Translations under genes and position numbers: made by a program | The notes under the pieces: model-generated | The model's database searches: none | What the model saw: the letters and a program-made list of their open reading frames with translations, nothing else | What the model was told of the DNA's origin: nothing | Part shown: piece after piece, positions 28,986-37,852 of the stretch | How positions within the stretch are numbered: the first letter of the stretch is position 1 | Layout: each line of letters starts with the position of its first letter | Assembly: GCA_003054665.1 (NCBI GenBank) | Contig: QAYY01000010.1 | Coordinates: forward strand, 62,001-126,000 | Direction of reading: 5' to 3' | Length of the DNA stretch: 64,000 nucleotides | Source of the DNA: Opitutaceae bacterium EW11 | Lineage (GTDB): Bacteria > Verrucomicrobiota > Verrucomicrobiia > Opitutales > Opitutaceae

Positions 28986-29450
28986 ATGAAAACCTCTCTC
29001 GCTCTCGTGGTCCTGCTCCTCGCGCCTGTCGCGCTTTTCGCGCAGAATGGTCCCCCGGCTCACCGCGGGCCGGGCGTGCACGCGGCGCTCCACGCCGGGG
29101 ACGAACTAGCCGTGCTCGACCAGTTTCTGGGTCTCTCCAATGCCGAGCTCGACCAGCTGCAGCAGGCGATCGCACGGGTCCGGGCGATGTCGCCCGCCGA
29201 ACGTGCGGCCCTGAAGGAAAAGATCGTCGCATACCGGCAGCTTCCGGAAAACCAGCGCCAGCAGGTCCGCCGCGGCTGGGGTTTCGAGAACGATCAGGAC
29301 CGCCAGGACTGGCCGACGATGATGCACGCCAAGACCGACGACGAACGTGCGACCGTGCAGAAAGAGCTTCAGGCGCTCCCCCCCGAACAACGCGCCGCCC
29401 GCAAACACGAGCTTCTGGAAGCTTGGCGCGCCGCGTCCTCTCGGCCGTAG
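28986..29450 (+). CDS. secreted helical protein, DUF3106-like
   Basis: 154 residues with a signal peptide ending at LFAQN. The mature part is helical and charged, with repeats of the LSPAER/LPxxQR type (MSPAERAALKEK, LPENQRQQVRRG, LPPEQRAARKHELLE) as in DUF3106-like or CpxP-like periplasmic proteins. The start at 28986 gives a clean signal peptide. It is the last gene of the sigma factor group (11 bp after the previous stop) and converges on PBP2. The function is unknown. Confidence 0.75.
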   Translation: MKTSLALVVLLLAPVALFAQNGPPAHRGPGVHAALHAGDELAVLDQFLGLSNAELDQLQQAIARVRAMSPAERAALKEKIVAYRQLPENQRQQVRRGWGFENDQDRQDWPTMMHAKTDDERATVQKELQALPPEQRAARKHELLEAWRAASSRP

Positions 29451-29553
29451 GGACGCAGGCATGACAGCGTCTCTGGAAGCGCGGACGGAGCCGCGTCCTC
29501 GATCGTGGTTTCGGGAGGTATTCGGAGGGCGCCGGCAAACGCCGAACCGGCTT

Positions 29554-31524
29554 TCAGCCTGACGCGGCGTTGTCGTGCGCGCCGCCCGGGCGCGCCGGCT
29601 CGGCGTGGCCGGTCTTCTTCTGGAAATACACCTTGAGAATCGCCTGCGCGACGGGCGCCGCGTAGAGGCCGCCGGCGTAGTTTTCCCCCGGGGTGTCTCC
29701 TTCGGCCGCGACTGCGATCGCGATTTCGGGATGCTCGAGGGGAGCGAAACAGATGAACCACGCGACGTTCTTTTTTCCCGGGATCTGCGCGGTGCCCGTC
29801 TTGCCCGCGATGCGCAGGCCCGGAATCCGCATCGCCGGAGCCGAAAGCATCTTCGCCGTCCCGATCGTCGTGCACTCCTCCATGCCCTTGAGCAACGCGG
29901 CGCGCTGGCTCTCGGTAAGCCCGATGGCCTCCGAGTGCTGCCCGGGACGGTTCGGATCGTGCCGCAGGGTCGGTTGCGTGAGCGTTTCGCCGCGCGCCAC
30001 CGAAGCGGCAAAACACGCGAGCTGTATCGGACTAAGCAGGACGAAACCCTGCCCGATCGACATGTTCGCCGTGTCTCCGGGGAACCAGGCCTCGCCGCGC
30101 TCCTTCTTTTTCCAGGCCCCGTCGGGAATCAGCATCCGCTTCGGCTCGTGCGGGAGATCGATGCCGGTCCGATCGTCGAGATGGAAACGGCGCGCCTCCG
30201 CGGAGAGTTCGTCCACCGTGGTGAGGATTCCCGCGGTGTAGAAATAGATGTCGCAACTCTCCGCGATGGCCTCGGGAAGCAGGATCCTTCCGTGGTGGGC
30301 GAGTCCGTTTTCGCAGGTGAAGGTGTGGCCCGAAATCCGCATCGAACCCTCGCAATCCGCGATGGTTTCGTCGGGCGTGATCGCGCCGCTTCGCAGCGCG
30401 GCGACCGTCGTTACGATTTTGAACGTCGAGCCCGGAGGATAGAAGCTCGTGATCGCGCGATTCGGCCACGCCTGGTTTTCCTCGATCGCCGCGCCCGCGG
30501 CCTTGGAGAGAAACGGAGAGAAATCAGAGAGGCTGTAGTCCGGTTTGCTCGCCATCACCAGGACCTCGCCCGTGCGAACGTCGAGCGCCACCGCTGCGCC
30601 GATCTGGTCGCCGAGAGCGGACTCCGCCGCCGTTTCGAGATCGAGGTCGATGGAACACGCAAAATCGTGACCCGGCGTGGGCGGGTGCTCCTCCAGCGGC
30701 GGGTTGATCCGGTAACCCGCGGGGTCGACGCGAAAGATCGTGCTGCCCGGCTGGCCCTGGAGCAGTTCGTCGTACTGCCGCTCGAGGCCGTCCCGGCCGC
30801 GCGTGCCCTTGAGCTTGAAGGTGGTGAGGTCCTCGCCCGGCAGGCCCTGCGCGTCGACGTCCTCCGTCGGCCCGACGTAGCCGAGCACGTGCGCCGCGGC
30901 GGAGCCGTGCGGATACAGCCGGGCGCTTGCCGCGAATAGCTGCAGCGGCGTGTTTGGCGGCAGACCCTCGACGAGCTTGGCGAACTCCTCCGGCGCCAGA
31001 TCCTCGACAAGGGGAAACGGAAGCAGCAGCTGCTGGCGGAAGTGCTGCTTCAGCGCATCGGCGTCCAATGTCAGCTGGCGCCCCGTCACCCGGGAAATCT
31101 GGTCGAGGAAGCCCTGCACCACCTGGTAGCGCGCGATCTGCTCCAGCTGCGGCGCCGTGGGGATGTCCTTGTCCCCCGCCTCGCGGTAGTTTCGCCGGAT
31201 CTCGAGGTACTCGCGGTGAAACTGCGGCCGGAGTTCGTCGAGGTAGAGAACGGCCCCGTAGCGCGGGCGGTTCCCGACCAGCAGCTCGCCGTTGCGGTCG
31301 TAGATGTTTCCGCGCGGCCCCGGCAGGATCACACGCCGGAGGCTCTGCACTTTCTCCTGCTCCTCGTACTGGCCGGTCCGATACAGCTGCCGGTAGGCCA
31401 TGCCCCCAACCAGCACGACCATGAGAGCCGCGAGAATCCCGTAGAACAGCCGCAGGCGCACGTCGTAGCCTTTGTGCGCCTGGATGTAACTGGGAGTGGG
31501 TCCTTCTTGCACCGGCAGCGGCAT
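29554..31524 (-). CDS. mrdA: penicillin-binding protein 2 (elongasome transpeptidase)
   Basis: 656 residues. One N-terminal transmembrane helix (~28-43), the PBP dimerisation domain with RGNIYDRNGELL, then a transpeptidase domain with Ser366-x-x-Lys369 (PPGSTFKIV), the second motif as SCD (AESCDIY) and KTGTAQ. It is a class B PBP that cross-links peptidoglycan during cell elongation. The partner RodA and MreBCD are not in the window. It follows pstB by 65 bp on the same strand, so read-through from the phosphate operon is possible. The frame is open further upstream, but 31524 (MPLPVQEG) gives a normal PBP2 N-terminus. Confidence 0.92.
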   Translation of the reverse strand: MPLPVQEGPTPSYIQAHKGYDVRLRLFYGILAALMVVLVGGMAYRQLYRTGQYEEQEKVQSLRRVILPGPRGNIYDRNGELLVGNRPRYGAVLYLDELRPQFHREYLEIRRNYREAGDKDIPTAPQLEQIARYQVVQGFLDQISRVTGRQLTLDADALKQHFRQQLLLPFPLVEDLAPEEFAKLVEGLPPNTPLQLFAASARLYPHGSAAAHVLGYVGPTEDVDAQGLPGEDLTTFKLKGTRGRDGLERQYDELLQGQPGSTIFRVDPAGYRINPPLEEHPPTPGHDFACSIDLDLETAAESALGDQIGAAVALDVRTGEVLVMASKPDYSLSDFSPFLSKAAGAAIEENQAWPNRAITSFYPPGSTFKIVTTVAALRSGAITPDETIADCEGSMRISGHTFTCENGLAHHGRILLPEAIAESCDIYFYTAGILTTVDELSAEARRFHLDDRTGIDLPHEPKRMLIPDGAWKKKERGEAWFPGDTANMSIGQGFVLLSPIQLACFAASVARGETLTQPTLRHDPNRPGQHSEAIGLTESQRAALLKGMEECTTIGTAKMLSAPAMRIPGLRIAGKTGTAQIPGKKNVAWFICFAPLEHPEIAIAVAAEGDTPGENYAGGLYAAPVAQAILKVYFQKKTGHAEPARPGGAHDNAASG

Positions 31525-31589
31525 CGAAAGCCGAAGCCAGCCTCGTTCTTCCGAGAACTCAAGCCCGCGACGCGCGAAGGCGGAGAATC

Positions 31590-32441
31590 TCAGCCGAAGC
31601 GCCCCGTGATGTACTCTTCCGTCTGACGATGCTCCGGCCGCTGGAAGATCTTCTGGGTTGTGCCCATTTCGATGAGCCGGCCCAGATACATGAAGGCGGT
31701 GTGGTCCGAAACGCGCGCGGCCTGCTGCATGTTGTGCGTGACGATCACGATGGTGAACGTCTCCTTCAACTCGTGGACCAGCTCCTCGATGCGCGCGGTG
31801 GCGATCGGGTCGAGGGCCGACGAGGGTTCGTCCATCAGCAGGACCTCGGGCCGCATCGCGATCGCCCGGGCGATGCACAGCCTCTGCTGCTGTCCGCCGG
31901 ACAGGCTGATTCCGGGACGGTTGAGGTTGTCCTTCACCTCGTCCCAGAGCGCGGCCATCCGCAGGCACTCCTCCAACCGCTCGCGCAGCACCTCCTTGTC
32001 GCGAACGCCGTTGAGGCGGAGCCCGACGAGCACGTTCTCGCGCACGGAAAGCGTGGGAAATGGATTCGACTTCTGGAAAATCATCCCGACGCGGCGGCGG
32101 AGGATCGTGGGGTCCATGCCGGAGCGATACAGGTCGTCGCCAAACAGTCGCACCCGCCCGGTCATTCGCGTGCCGGGCGTCACTTCGTGCATCCGGTTGA
32201 GCGTGCGCAGAAGCGTCGATTTTCCGCAGCCGCTGGGACCGATGATCGCCGTCACGCTCCGGGCGGGAAAACCCAGGGAGACGTCGAACAGCGCCTGGTT
32301 TTTGCCGTACCAGAGGTTCAGGCCCTCCACGCTGATTGCGATCTGCCGCACGGGCTGCGGTGACTGTCCGACCGCCGGTTGCGGCGGGCGCATCGGTTCG
32401 GAATAGGTGCGGGGCTCGGGGCTACCCAACGGCGGATTCAT
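31590..32441 (-). CDS. pstB: phosphate ABC transporter ATP-binding protein PstB
   Basis: 283 residues. Walker [11 protein letters not shown]-loop IFQKSNPFP, signature LSGGQQQRL, Walker [13 protein letters not shown] and H-loop VTHNM are all present. The FQKSNPFP and [11 protein letters not shown] segments are specific for PstB. A ~35-residue Pro-rich N-terminal extension precedes the core. Its start overlaps the pstA stop (ATGA, 32438-32441 on the minus strand). Confidence 0.95.
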   Translation of the reverse strand: MNPPLGSPEPRTYSEPMRPPQPAVGQSPQPVRQIAISVEGLNLWYGKNQALFDVSLGFPARSVTAIIGPSGCGKSTLLRTLNRMHEVTPGTRMTGRVRLFGDDLYRSGMDPTILRRRVGMIFQKSNPFPTLSVRENVLVGLRLNGVRDKEVLRERLEECLRMAALWDEVKDNLNRPGISLSGGQQQRLCIARAIAMRPEVLLMDEPSSALDPIATARIEELVHELKETFTIVIVTHNMQQAARVSDHTAFMYLGRLIEMGTTQKIFQRPEHRQTEEYITGRFG

Positions 32442-33313
32442 AGGCGTTTTGCCCGCGTCAGGAAGCGGACGGAGAGGTTGAGCAAAAAGATGAGCGAGAT
32501 CAGCACCAGCGCCCCGGCCCACGCCTGCCGGTGCCAATCCTCGTAGGGCGACACCGCGTAGGTGTAGATTTGCAGGGGCAGCGCGGCAATCGGCTGCGTA
32601 AGGCCCAGGTTCCAGTTGAGATTTCCGAAGGCGGTGAACAGAAGCGGCGCGGTCTCTCCGGAGATGCGGGCCACCGCGAGCAGCACGCCGGTGACGATAC
32701 CCCGGGAGGCCGTGCGCACGACGATGTGGACGACGATCTTCCACCGGGCGATGCCGAGGGCGAGCGCGGCCTCGCGGTATCCGCCGGGCACCAGCAGAAG
32801 CACCTCCTCCGTCGTCCGGAGGACGAGCGGAATCATCATGATCGCGAGCGCGACGGCTCCCGCCAGGGTCGAGAAGCCGTGCATCGGCACAACGACGACG
32901 CCGAAGACGAGCACGCCCCAGATGATCGACGGCACGCCGTTGAGGACGTCCGCGACGAACCGAATCGACGCCGCGACAGCGGGAGAGCTGTATTCGGAAA
33001 GGTAGATCGCGCCGAGGACGCCGATCGGCGCGCCCAAAGCGGTCGCGAGCGCCAGCAGCTCGGCCGAGCCAGCGATGGCGTTGGCCATGCCGCCCCCGGG
33101 ACTGCCCGGCGCGGCCGGCGTGCGGGTGAAGAAATCCACGTTCACCGAAGACGCTCCCTGGAGGAGGAGATGGAAAAGGACGAAACCGAGGGGCAGGATC
33201 ACCGCCGCCGCGCTGAGGACGGCGAGCGCGCTCATCGCTCCGCTCTTGAACCGGCGCCAGCGATGCTGGTGCTGGTCCTCGAGCCGGCGTCCGCTGGCCT
33301 CGACGGTTGTCAT
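32438..33313 (-). CDS. pstA: phosphate ABC transporter permease PstA
   Basis: 291 residues with six transmembrane helices and the cytoplasmic EAA loop ([15 protein letters not shown]). The segment [12 protein letters not shown] is typical of PstA. It forms the inner-membrane channel with PstC. Its start overlaps the pstC stop as ATGA (33310-33313 on the minus strand). Confidence 0.95.
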   Translation of the reverse strand: MTTVEASGRRLEDQHQHRWRRFKSGAMSALAVLSAAAVILPLGFVLFHLLLQGASSVNVDFFTRTPAAPGSPGGGMANAIAGSAELLALATALGAPIGVLGAIYLSEYSSPAVAASIRFVADVLNGVPSIIWGVLVFGVVVVPMHGFSTLAGAVALAIMMIPLVLRTTEEVLLLVPGGYREAALALGIARWKIVVHIVVRTASRGIVTGVLLAVARISGETAPLLFTAFGNLNWNLGLTQPIAALPLQIYTYAVSPYEDWHRQAWAGALVLISLIFLLNLSVRFLTRAKRL

Positions 33314-34311
33314 GCGAACCGGCTGCCTCCCTTGGTCGTCGCGGCCCTCACCAGCAGGAGGGCGCCCACGTTCACCACGACGGTGATGACGAGGAGGATC
33401 AGCCCCAGTTCGAACAGCGCGCTGGTGTACATCCGATCCGCGCCCGCTTCGCCGAACTCGTTCGCGATCACGCTCGCGAGGGTGTAGCCCGGCGCGAAAA
33501 GCGAGGCGGAAATCTGCGGGCTGTTGCCGATCACCATCGTCACAGCCATCGTCTCGCCGAGGGCGCGCCCGAGGCCCAGAACGGCCGCGCCGAGAAGTCC
33601 CCTGCGAGCGTAACTCAGGACCGCGATGCGAGTCACCTCCCACCGGGTCGCCCCGAGAGCATACGCCGCCTCGCGCTGCAGGTTGGGCACGGAGCGTAAG
33701 ATCTCCCTGGATACCGCAGTCACGATCGGAACGATCATCACCGCGACGATGATTCCCGCCGAAAGGTACCCGAGGCCGAAGATCGGCCCGGAGAAGAGCG
33801 ATCCGACCCCGGGAATCGGACCGAGGACGGCGCGGAGAGCGGGGAAAACCGCCGTCCGCAGCCAGGGGACGAGCACAAAGATGCCCCAAAGGCCCCAGAT
33901 CACGCTGGGCACCGCGGCGAGCATCTCGATCAGCGAGACCAGCGGCTGGCGAATCCAGACGGGAGCGAGATCCGTCAGGTAAACCGCGGTGAAAATGCTC
34001 AACGGCACCGCCAGAACCAGCGCGATGGCCGACGTCACAACGGTGCCGTAGATGAACGGCAGCGCTCCGTATTCCTCCGCGCCGGCGTTCCAGTCCTCAC
34101 TCGCGAGGAGCTTGAGCCCGAAGGCCCTCAATGTCGGCAGCGAGTCGGAAACAAGTTGCCAGACGAGGAGGAGCAGGATCGCGACCGCCACCAGGGCGGC
34201 CGCGAGGGCGACGCTTCGGAAGGTCGCGTTCCCCCACGGACTCGCCGCTTTCCCGACGGGAATCGGCGAGTCTTCGAGTTCGGTTTTCTCGGCCGGCAGC
34301 GGCACCAACAA
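33310..34311 (-). CDS. pstC: phosphate ABC transporter permease PstC
   Basis: 333 residues. Six hydrophobic helices, the EAA loop ([15 protein letters not shown]) and the PstC-typical [10 protein letters not shown] segment. The start is a TTG at 34311 with AAGG only a few nt upstream; the adjacent GTG codon may be the real start. It lies 55 bp downstream of pstS, separated by a strong hairpin that probably keeps pstS expression above that of the permeases. Confidence 0.94.
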   Translation of the reverse strand: MLVPLPAEKTELEDSPIPVGKAASPWGNATFRSVALAAALVAVAILLLLVWQLVSDSLPTLRAFGLKLLASEDWNAGAEEYGALPFIYGTVVTSAIALVLAVPLSIFTAVYLTDLAPVWIRQPLVSLIEMLAAVPSVIWGLWGIFVLVPWLRTAVFPALRAVLGPIPGVGSLFSGPIFGLGYLSAGIIVAVMIVPIVTAVSREILRSVPNLQREAAYALGATRWEVTRIAVLSYARRGLLGAAVLGLGRALGETMAVTMVIGNSPQISASLFAPGYTLASVIANEFGEAGADRMYTSALFELGLILLVITVVVNVGALLLVRAATTKGGSRFA

Positions 34312-34325
34312 TCCTTGATATAGAC

Positions 34326-34355
34326 GCGGAACCGGCCGGCTCGGGCCGGTCCCGC
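34326..34355 (-). terminator. pstS-pstC intercistronic hairpin
   Basis: ACCGGCC / GGCCGGT arms with a 6-nt loop, extended by gcgg / ccgc, lie between pstS and pstC. There is no T-run. Such hairpins after binding-protein genes usually attenuate transcription or protect the upstream mRNA. Confidence 0.55.
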
Positions 34356-34366
34356 ATAAACGAAAA

Positions 34367-35383
34367 TCAGGACTTCACCGAGGCAAGCTTGGCGAGAATC
34401 CGCTTCTGCACGCTCTCCGGCAGCGGAGCGTAGTCGAGTTCGGGGGAAATCTTCTGGCCCTCGGTGACGACCCACTTGAAGAATTTCGCCAGGGCGGCGC
34501 CCTTCGCGGCGTCCTTCTGCTGCTGATACAGGAGCACCCAGCTAGGTCCGGCGATCGGATACGCGGCGTCTCCGGGCGCGTTGACCATGGAGAACCGGAA
34601 ATCGTCCGGAATGGTGGCGGTGCCGAGGGCGACGGAGACGGATTCGGGCGAGGCTTCGACGAACTTTCCCGCCCGGTTCTTCATCGTGGCATAGGGGAGT
34701 TTGTTCTGCACCGCGTAAGCCAGCTCGACGTAGCCGATCGCGCCCGGCAGCTGCTTCACCTGTCCGGCGACCCCGGCGTTGCCCTTGCCGCCGATGCCGC
34801 CCACCCACTTCGGCGTGCTGCTGCGGCCGATGGAGGAATCCCAGGCGGAGCTGACGCTGCTCAGGTAGTCCGTGAAGATGTAGCTGGTGCCGCTCGAGTC
34901 GGAGCGGTGCACGGCGACGATGTCGGAGTTGGGGAGGCTCACTCCGGGATTCAGCGCGGCGATCTTCGGGTCATTCCACTTGGTGATCTTGCCCAGGTAA
35001 ATGTCGGCCACGGTCTCGCCGTCGAACTTCAGTTTCGGCGATCCCGGGAGGTTGTAGCTGAGCACCACCGCGCCCGCGACGATCGGGAGTTGGAGGACCG
35101 GGCCGTTGTTCGACTTGGCCATCTTCTGATCGTCCATCGTGAAATCGGACGCGCCGAAATCGATCGTCTGGCTCAGCAGGGCGCTCTGGCCGAAGCCGGA
35201 GCCGTTGGCCTGGTAGTTGAAGGTGACGGTGGGATCCACTTTGCGGTAGGCTTCGAACCACTTCGCGAACGCCGGCTGATCGAAGGAGCTGCCGCCGCCG
35301 TTCAGGGCGGTTTCGGCGCGACCCGCGACCGCAACGCACAGGGCCACGCACGCAAGGGACAGTGAGAGCAGGGCTTTTTTCAT
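34367..35383 (-). CDS. pstS: periplasmic phosphate-binding protein PstS
   Basis: 338 residues with a signal peptide (residues ~1-23). Family motifs include LNGGGSSFDQPAFAKW, FGASDFTMDD, HRSDSSGTSYIFTDYL and LPGAIGYVELAYA, which line the phosphate site. It captures inorganic phosphate for PstCAB. A Pho-box-like direct repeat lies 47-64 nt upstream of the start. phoU and phoBR are not in the window. Confidence 0.95.
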   Translation of the reverse strand: MKKALLSLSLACVALCVAVAGRAETALNGGGSSFDQPAFAKWFEAYRKVDPTVTFNYQANGSGFGQSALLSQTIDFGASDFTMDDQKMAKSNNGPVLQLPIVAGAVVLSYNLPGSPKLKFDGETVADIYLGKITKWNDPKIAALNPGVSLPNSDIVAVHRSDSSGTSYIFTDYLSSVSSAWDSSIGRSSTPKWVGGIGGKGNAGVAGQVKQLPGAIGYVELAYAVQNKLPYATMKNRAGKFVEASPESVSVALGTATIPDDFRFSMVNAPGDAAYPIAGPSWVLLYQQQKDAAKGAALAKFFKWVVTEGQKISPELDYAPLPESVQKRILAKLASVKS

Positions 35384-35429
35384 CGCCCCTAGCGGGTGCC
35401 AACACACCTCGTCGATGCAAACGCCCCAG

Positions 35430-35447
35430 GTGAACTCTCTGTGACAA
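35430..35447 (-). promoter_or_regulatory. Pho-box-like direct repeat upstream of pstS
   Basis: On the minus strand TTGTCAC, 4 nt, AGTTCAC form two 7-bp direct repeats at 11-bp spacing, the layout of PhoB binding sites (consensus CTGTCAT twice). It is well placed 47-64 nt upstream of pstS. The match is partial. Confidence 0.5.
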
Positions 35448-35703
35448 TTGCCTTCGGATGTCGCGAAGCACCTCCGGCCGCTCGCTTTCACCGCCTGCGC
35501 CTGGCCCCAGGGCAACGAGCCGATGCTTGGCGCCGGTCTTCCCGAACAGCGGAAAACCGGTCGGAGACAAAGGCCGTATTCAGAATGACCTTGCAGTCGG
35601 CCCCGCCTTTTTCTCGTCCGGGGGCGACCTTGGAAAGAACCCGCCGGAACCGCGAGGGGTGGCGCGTCGGCCAGCGTATCACCGGGGTGAACGACAACCG
35701 CCC

Positions 35704-36093
35704 ATGAACACAAAACTTCTCGGATTATTGCTCGTCGGTTCACTCGCGGCCGCGCTTTCGCCCGTTGCGAAAGCCGGACCTGGAATCGACTACTGGAGGC
35801 GCGTCTCCGACCACCGCGCCGCGACCCCGGCCAAAGCCGACGAATCGCAGCCGGCAGCGAAGCCCTGCACCGACTCGAAGCTGGTCAACGTGACCGAAAC
35901 CCGAAACGCCTGGGAGAACGGCCGCGGTCCTCTGGAAACGAAAGCCGTCGGAACGAAATGGACCTGCACGTCCTGCGGCGAAACAACCACCACCGTACGC
36001 CGCGCCTGGACCAACGGGAAAGGCCCGCTCATCACCCACAAAGCCCGCACCCAGCACGACTGCTCCTCCTGCGGGGGCGCTGAAAAGAGCTGA
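35704..36093 (+). CDS. small secreted protein with CxxC pairs
   Basis: 129 residues with a signal peptide ending near AKAG. The mature part carries two CxxC pairs (WTCTSCGETT and DCSSCGG) and a duplicated element ETRNAWENGRGPL / VRRAWTNGKGPL followed by xTKAxxT(K/Q). The CxxC spacing suggests a zinc-ribbon-like or metal-binding fold outside the cytoplasm. I do not recognise the family. It is divergent from pstS, and its promoter region could overlap the Pho-box-like site. Confidence 0.7.
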   Translation: MNTKLLGLLLVGSLAAALSPVAKAGPGIDYWRRVSDHRAATPAKADESQPAAKPCTDSKLVNVTETRNAWENGRGPLETKAVGTKWTCTSCGETTTTVRRAWTNGKGPLITHKARTQHDCSSCGGAEKS

Positions 36094-36110
36094 GCTCGAA
36101 AGCGGTCTCC

Positions 36111-36142
36111 CGCCGTCCGCAACGTGCGAGCGCCGGACGGCG
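36111..36142. repeat. hairpin after the CxxC protein gene
   Basis: 9-bp perfect arms (cgccgtccg / cggacggcg) with a 14-nt loop begin 17 nt after the stop codon at 36093. There is no T-run. It resembles the 27881 hairpin in position and lack of a U tract. Confidence 0.45.
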
Positions 36143-36297
36143 CCAGAGCCGAACTTCAGCCGCAGATTCAGCGGGCGGGGAGAGCGGTGTTGTAAGGCTC
36201 CGCAAAGTCATGTCTGGATATGCCGTCGGCCGCCCGCGACTTCCGTCCCTGGGCAGTCGCCGACTTTGGCAACTGATGGGAGCCCCGCTTTCGATTC

Positions 36298-37548
36298 ATG
36301 AAACCCCTCGCACTCCTCTGCGGCGTGTCGCTTGTGGCGAACGCCACCCTCGCAGCTTTTCTTCTGGGAAAACCTGCCGCGCGCACCGGAACCGCCGATA
36401 GCCTTTCGCCCGCCGGTATCCCTTCCGCCGCCTCGAAGGCGCCCGGACGAAACGAGTCCGAAAAAACGGCGGCAAAAACCAACACCGAATCCGGAAAACT
36501 CTGGGACGGTCTCGCGACGGAAAGCCTGCCGTCGCTCGTCGCGCGGCTCCGGACGGAAGGCTTCCCGCCCTCCGTCGTGAGATCCATCGTCGCGGGTTTG
36601 CTGAGCGAGAAATACTCCGCCCGAAAAAAGGAGATCCTCGCCAAACAGCAGGAGATACCCTTCTGGCGCTCCGGCTCGTTCCGGTACGACGCGAAGACGA
36701 TGGCCGCCATCCGGCAGATCTCCCGAGAGCAACGCGACGAGATGAAGGCGCTGCTGGGCGCGGATGCCTCCGAACTGAGCGGAGAGGCGCTCGCGTATAT
36801 GAAAATGCAATACGGCGACCTGGCCCCGGAGAAGATCGAGCAGATCCAGTCGATCACCTCGGATTACGGCGAAATGCGCTCGGAAATCTACTCCAACAGC
36901 AACGGCCTCATGCTGCCGGAGGACAACGAGAAGCTCGCGTTGCTGCGGAAGGAACAGCGCGCCGATCTCGCGGCGCTGCTCAGCCCCGCCGAGATCGAGG
37001 AGATGGAACTCCGATCGAGCGACCTATCGAACCAACTGCGTTTCCAGCTGGGAACGTTCAAGCCCACGGAACAGGAATTTCGCTGGCTCTATCGCACACT
37101 CCGCGCCGCGCAGGAGCAGGGTGGAGCGGATCTTCTCGTCGGCGGCGGGCTTACCAACCCGAGTTCGCAGGTCCGTTCCACCCTCCTCGCCCAAGCGGAG
37201 AAAGAACTCCCCGCCGATCGCCTCGCCGAACTGAAGCAGAACCTCGATCCCGCCTACCAGATGGCGAATCGCCTCGTCGCGCGCCTCGACCTTCCGACGA
37301 CCGCCGCCGTCGAGTTGGTCTCAATTCAGCAGGATATCCAGAACCGGGCCGCCACGCTGCGACGCGACAGGAATCTTTCTTCCGACGAGCGTAACGCGCA
37401 ACTCTCGGCCTTGAATCAGGAAGCCACCTCGCGGCTCACGCAGACGCTCACGCCGCGCGGCCTCGAGGCCTACAAACGCTACGGCGGCGGCTGGCTTCAG
37501 TCGCTTCAGCCCCGCCCCACGCCTCCCGGCACAAAGCCTCAAGGCTGA
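36298..37548 (+). CDS. membrane-anchored helical protein of unknown function
   Basis: 416 residues. An N-terminal hydrophobic helix (PLALLCGVSLVANATLAAF) acts as signal anchor, then a low-complexity linker (~30-65), then a long alpha-helical region with repeated LSxEQR/LLxPxExxE-type segments (ISREQRDEMKALLGAD, LRKEQRADLAALLSPAEIEE). The style resembles other Verrucomicrobiota hypothetical proteins encoded near RNA polymerase sigma genes, but no catalytic motif is visible. A REP-like hairpin and a heptad repeat follow it. The function is unknown. Confidence 0.75.
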   Translation: MKPLALLCGVSLVANATLAAFLLGKPAARTGTADSLSPAGIPSAASKAPGRNESEKTAAKTNTESGKLWDGLATESLPSLVARLRTEGFPPSVVRSIVAGLLSEKYSARKKEILAKQQEIPFWRSGSFRYDAKTMAAIRQISREQRDEMKALLGADASELSGEALAYMKMQYGDLAPEKIEQIQSITSDYGEMRSEIYSNSNGLMLPEDNEKLALLRKEQRADLAALLSPAEIEEMELRSSDLSNQLRFQLGTFKPTEQEFRWLYRTLRAAQEQGGADLLVGGGLTNPSSQVRSTLLAQAEKELPADRLAELKQNLDPAYQMANRLVARLDLPTTAAVELVSIQQDIQNRAATLRRDRNLSSDERNAQLSALNQEATSRLTQTLTPRGLEAYKRYGGGWLQSLQPRPTPPGTKPQG

Positions 37549-37555
37549 CGGTTAT

Positions 37556-37593
37556 CACGCTTGCGGGGGGTTCGGCGCGTCGCCGCGACGACA
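37556..37593 (+). repeat. dispersed hairpin repeat, copy C
   Basis: Matches the consensus CACGCTTGCGGG-GG-TCGGCGCGT followed by CGCCGCGACGAC. It starts 8 nt after the stop of the preceding gene. The hairpin half pairs tcggcgcg with cgcgacga with one mismatch. Confidence 0.65.
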
Positions 37594-37618
37594 CTCCTGC
37601 TGCACAGCCTCCGCGTTC

Positions 37619-37690
37619 CGGACTCCGACATCTGACGTCCGGCGTCTGACAGCTGACAGTTGTCCCTGACACCTGGCCTCTGATCCCCGC
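37619..37690 (+). repeat. heptanucleotide tandem repeat, copy 3
   Basis: Heptads TCCGACA, TCTGACG, TCCGGCG, TCTGACA, GCTGACA, GTTGTCC and a degenerate end. It follows hairpin copy C by 25 bp, the same pairing of the two repeat types as near 4.4 kb. The remaining 160 bp of this 304-bp gap (37549-37852) should hold the promoter of the TonB receptor; a perfect palindrome gctgatcagc is at 37741-37750. Confidence 0.65.
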
Positions 37691-37852
37691 CTCACCGCGG
37701 CCCCGAGACGTTTCGTTTTTCCTGCAAATGGCGGATTTTTGCTGATCAGCCTGCTGGCTGCGCCGGGACGGCGGATACACAACGATGGTCAGTTCCCGTA
37801 TTGACGGAGGCCTACGTCGATTCGGGTGCGATCCCCTCGAAACGTATCCCCC

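Noticed and set aside
37741-37750. Perfect palindrome gctgatcagc upstream of the TonB receptor
   Set aside because: A 10-bp palindrome without an AT-rich context or a second copy can occur by chance; I did not list it as an operator.
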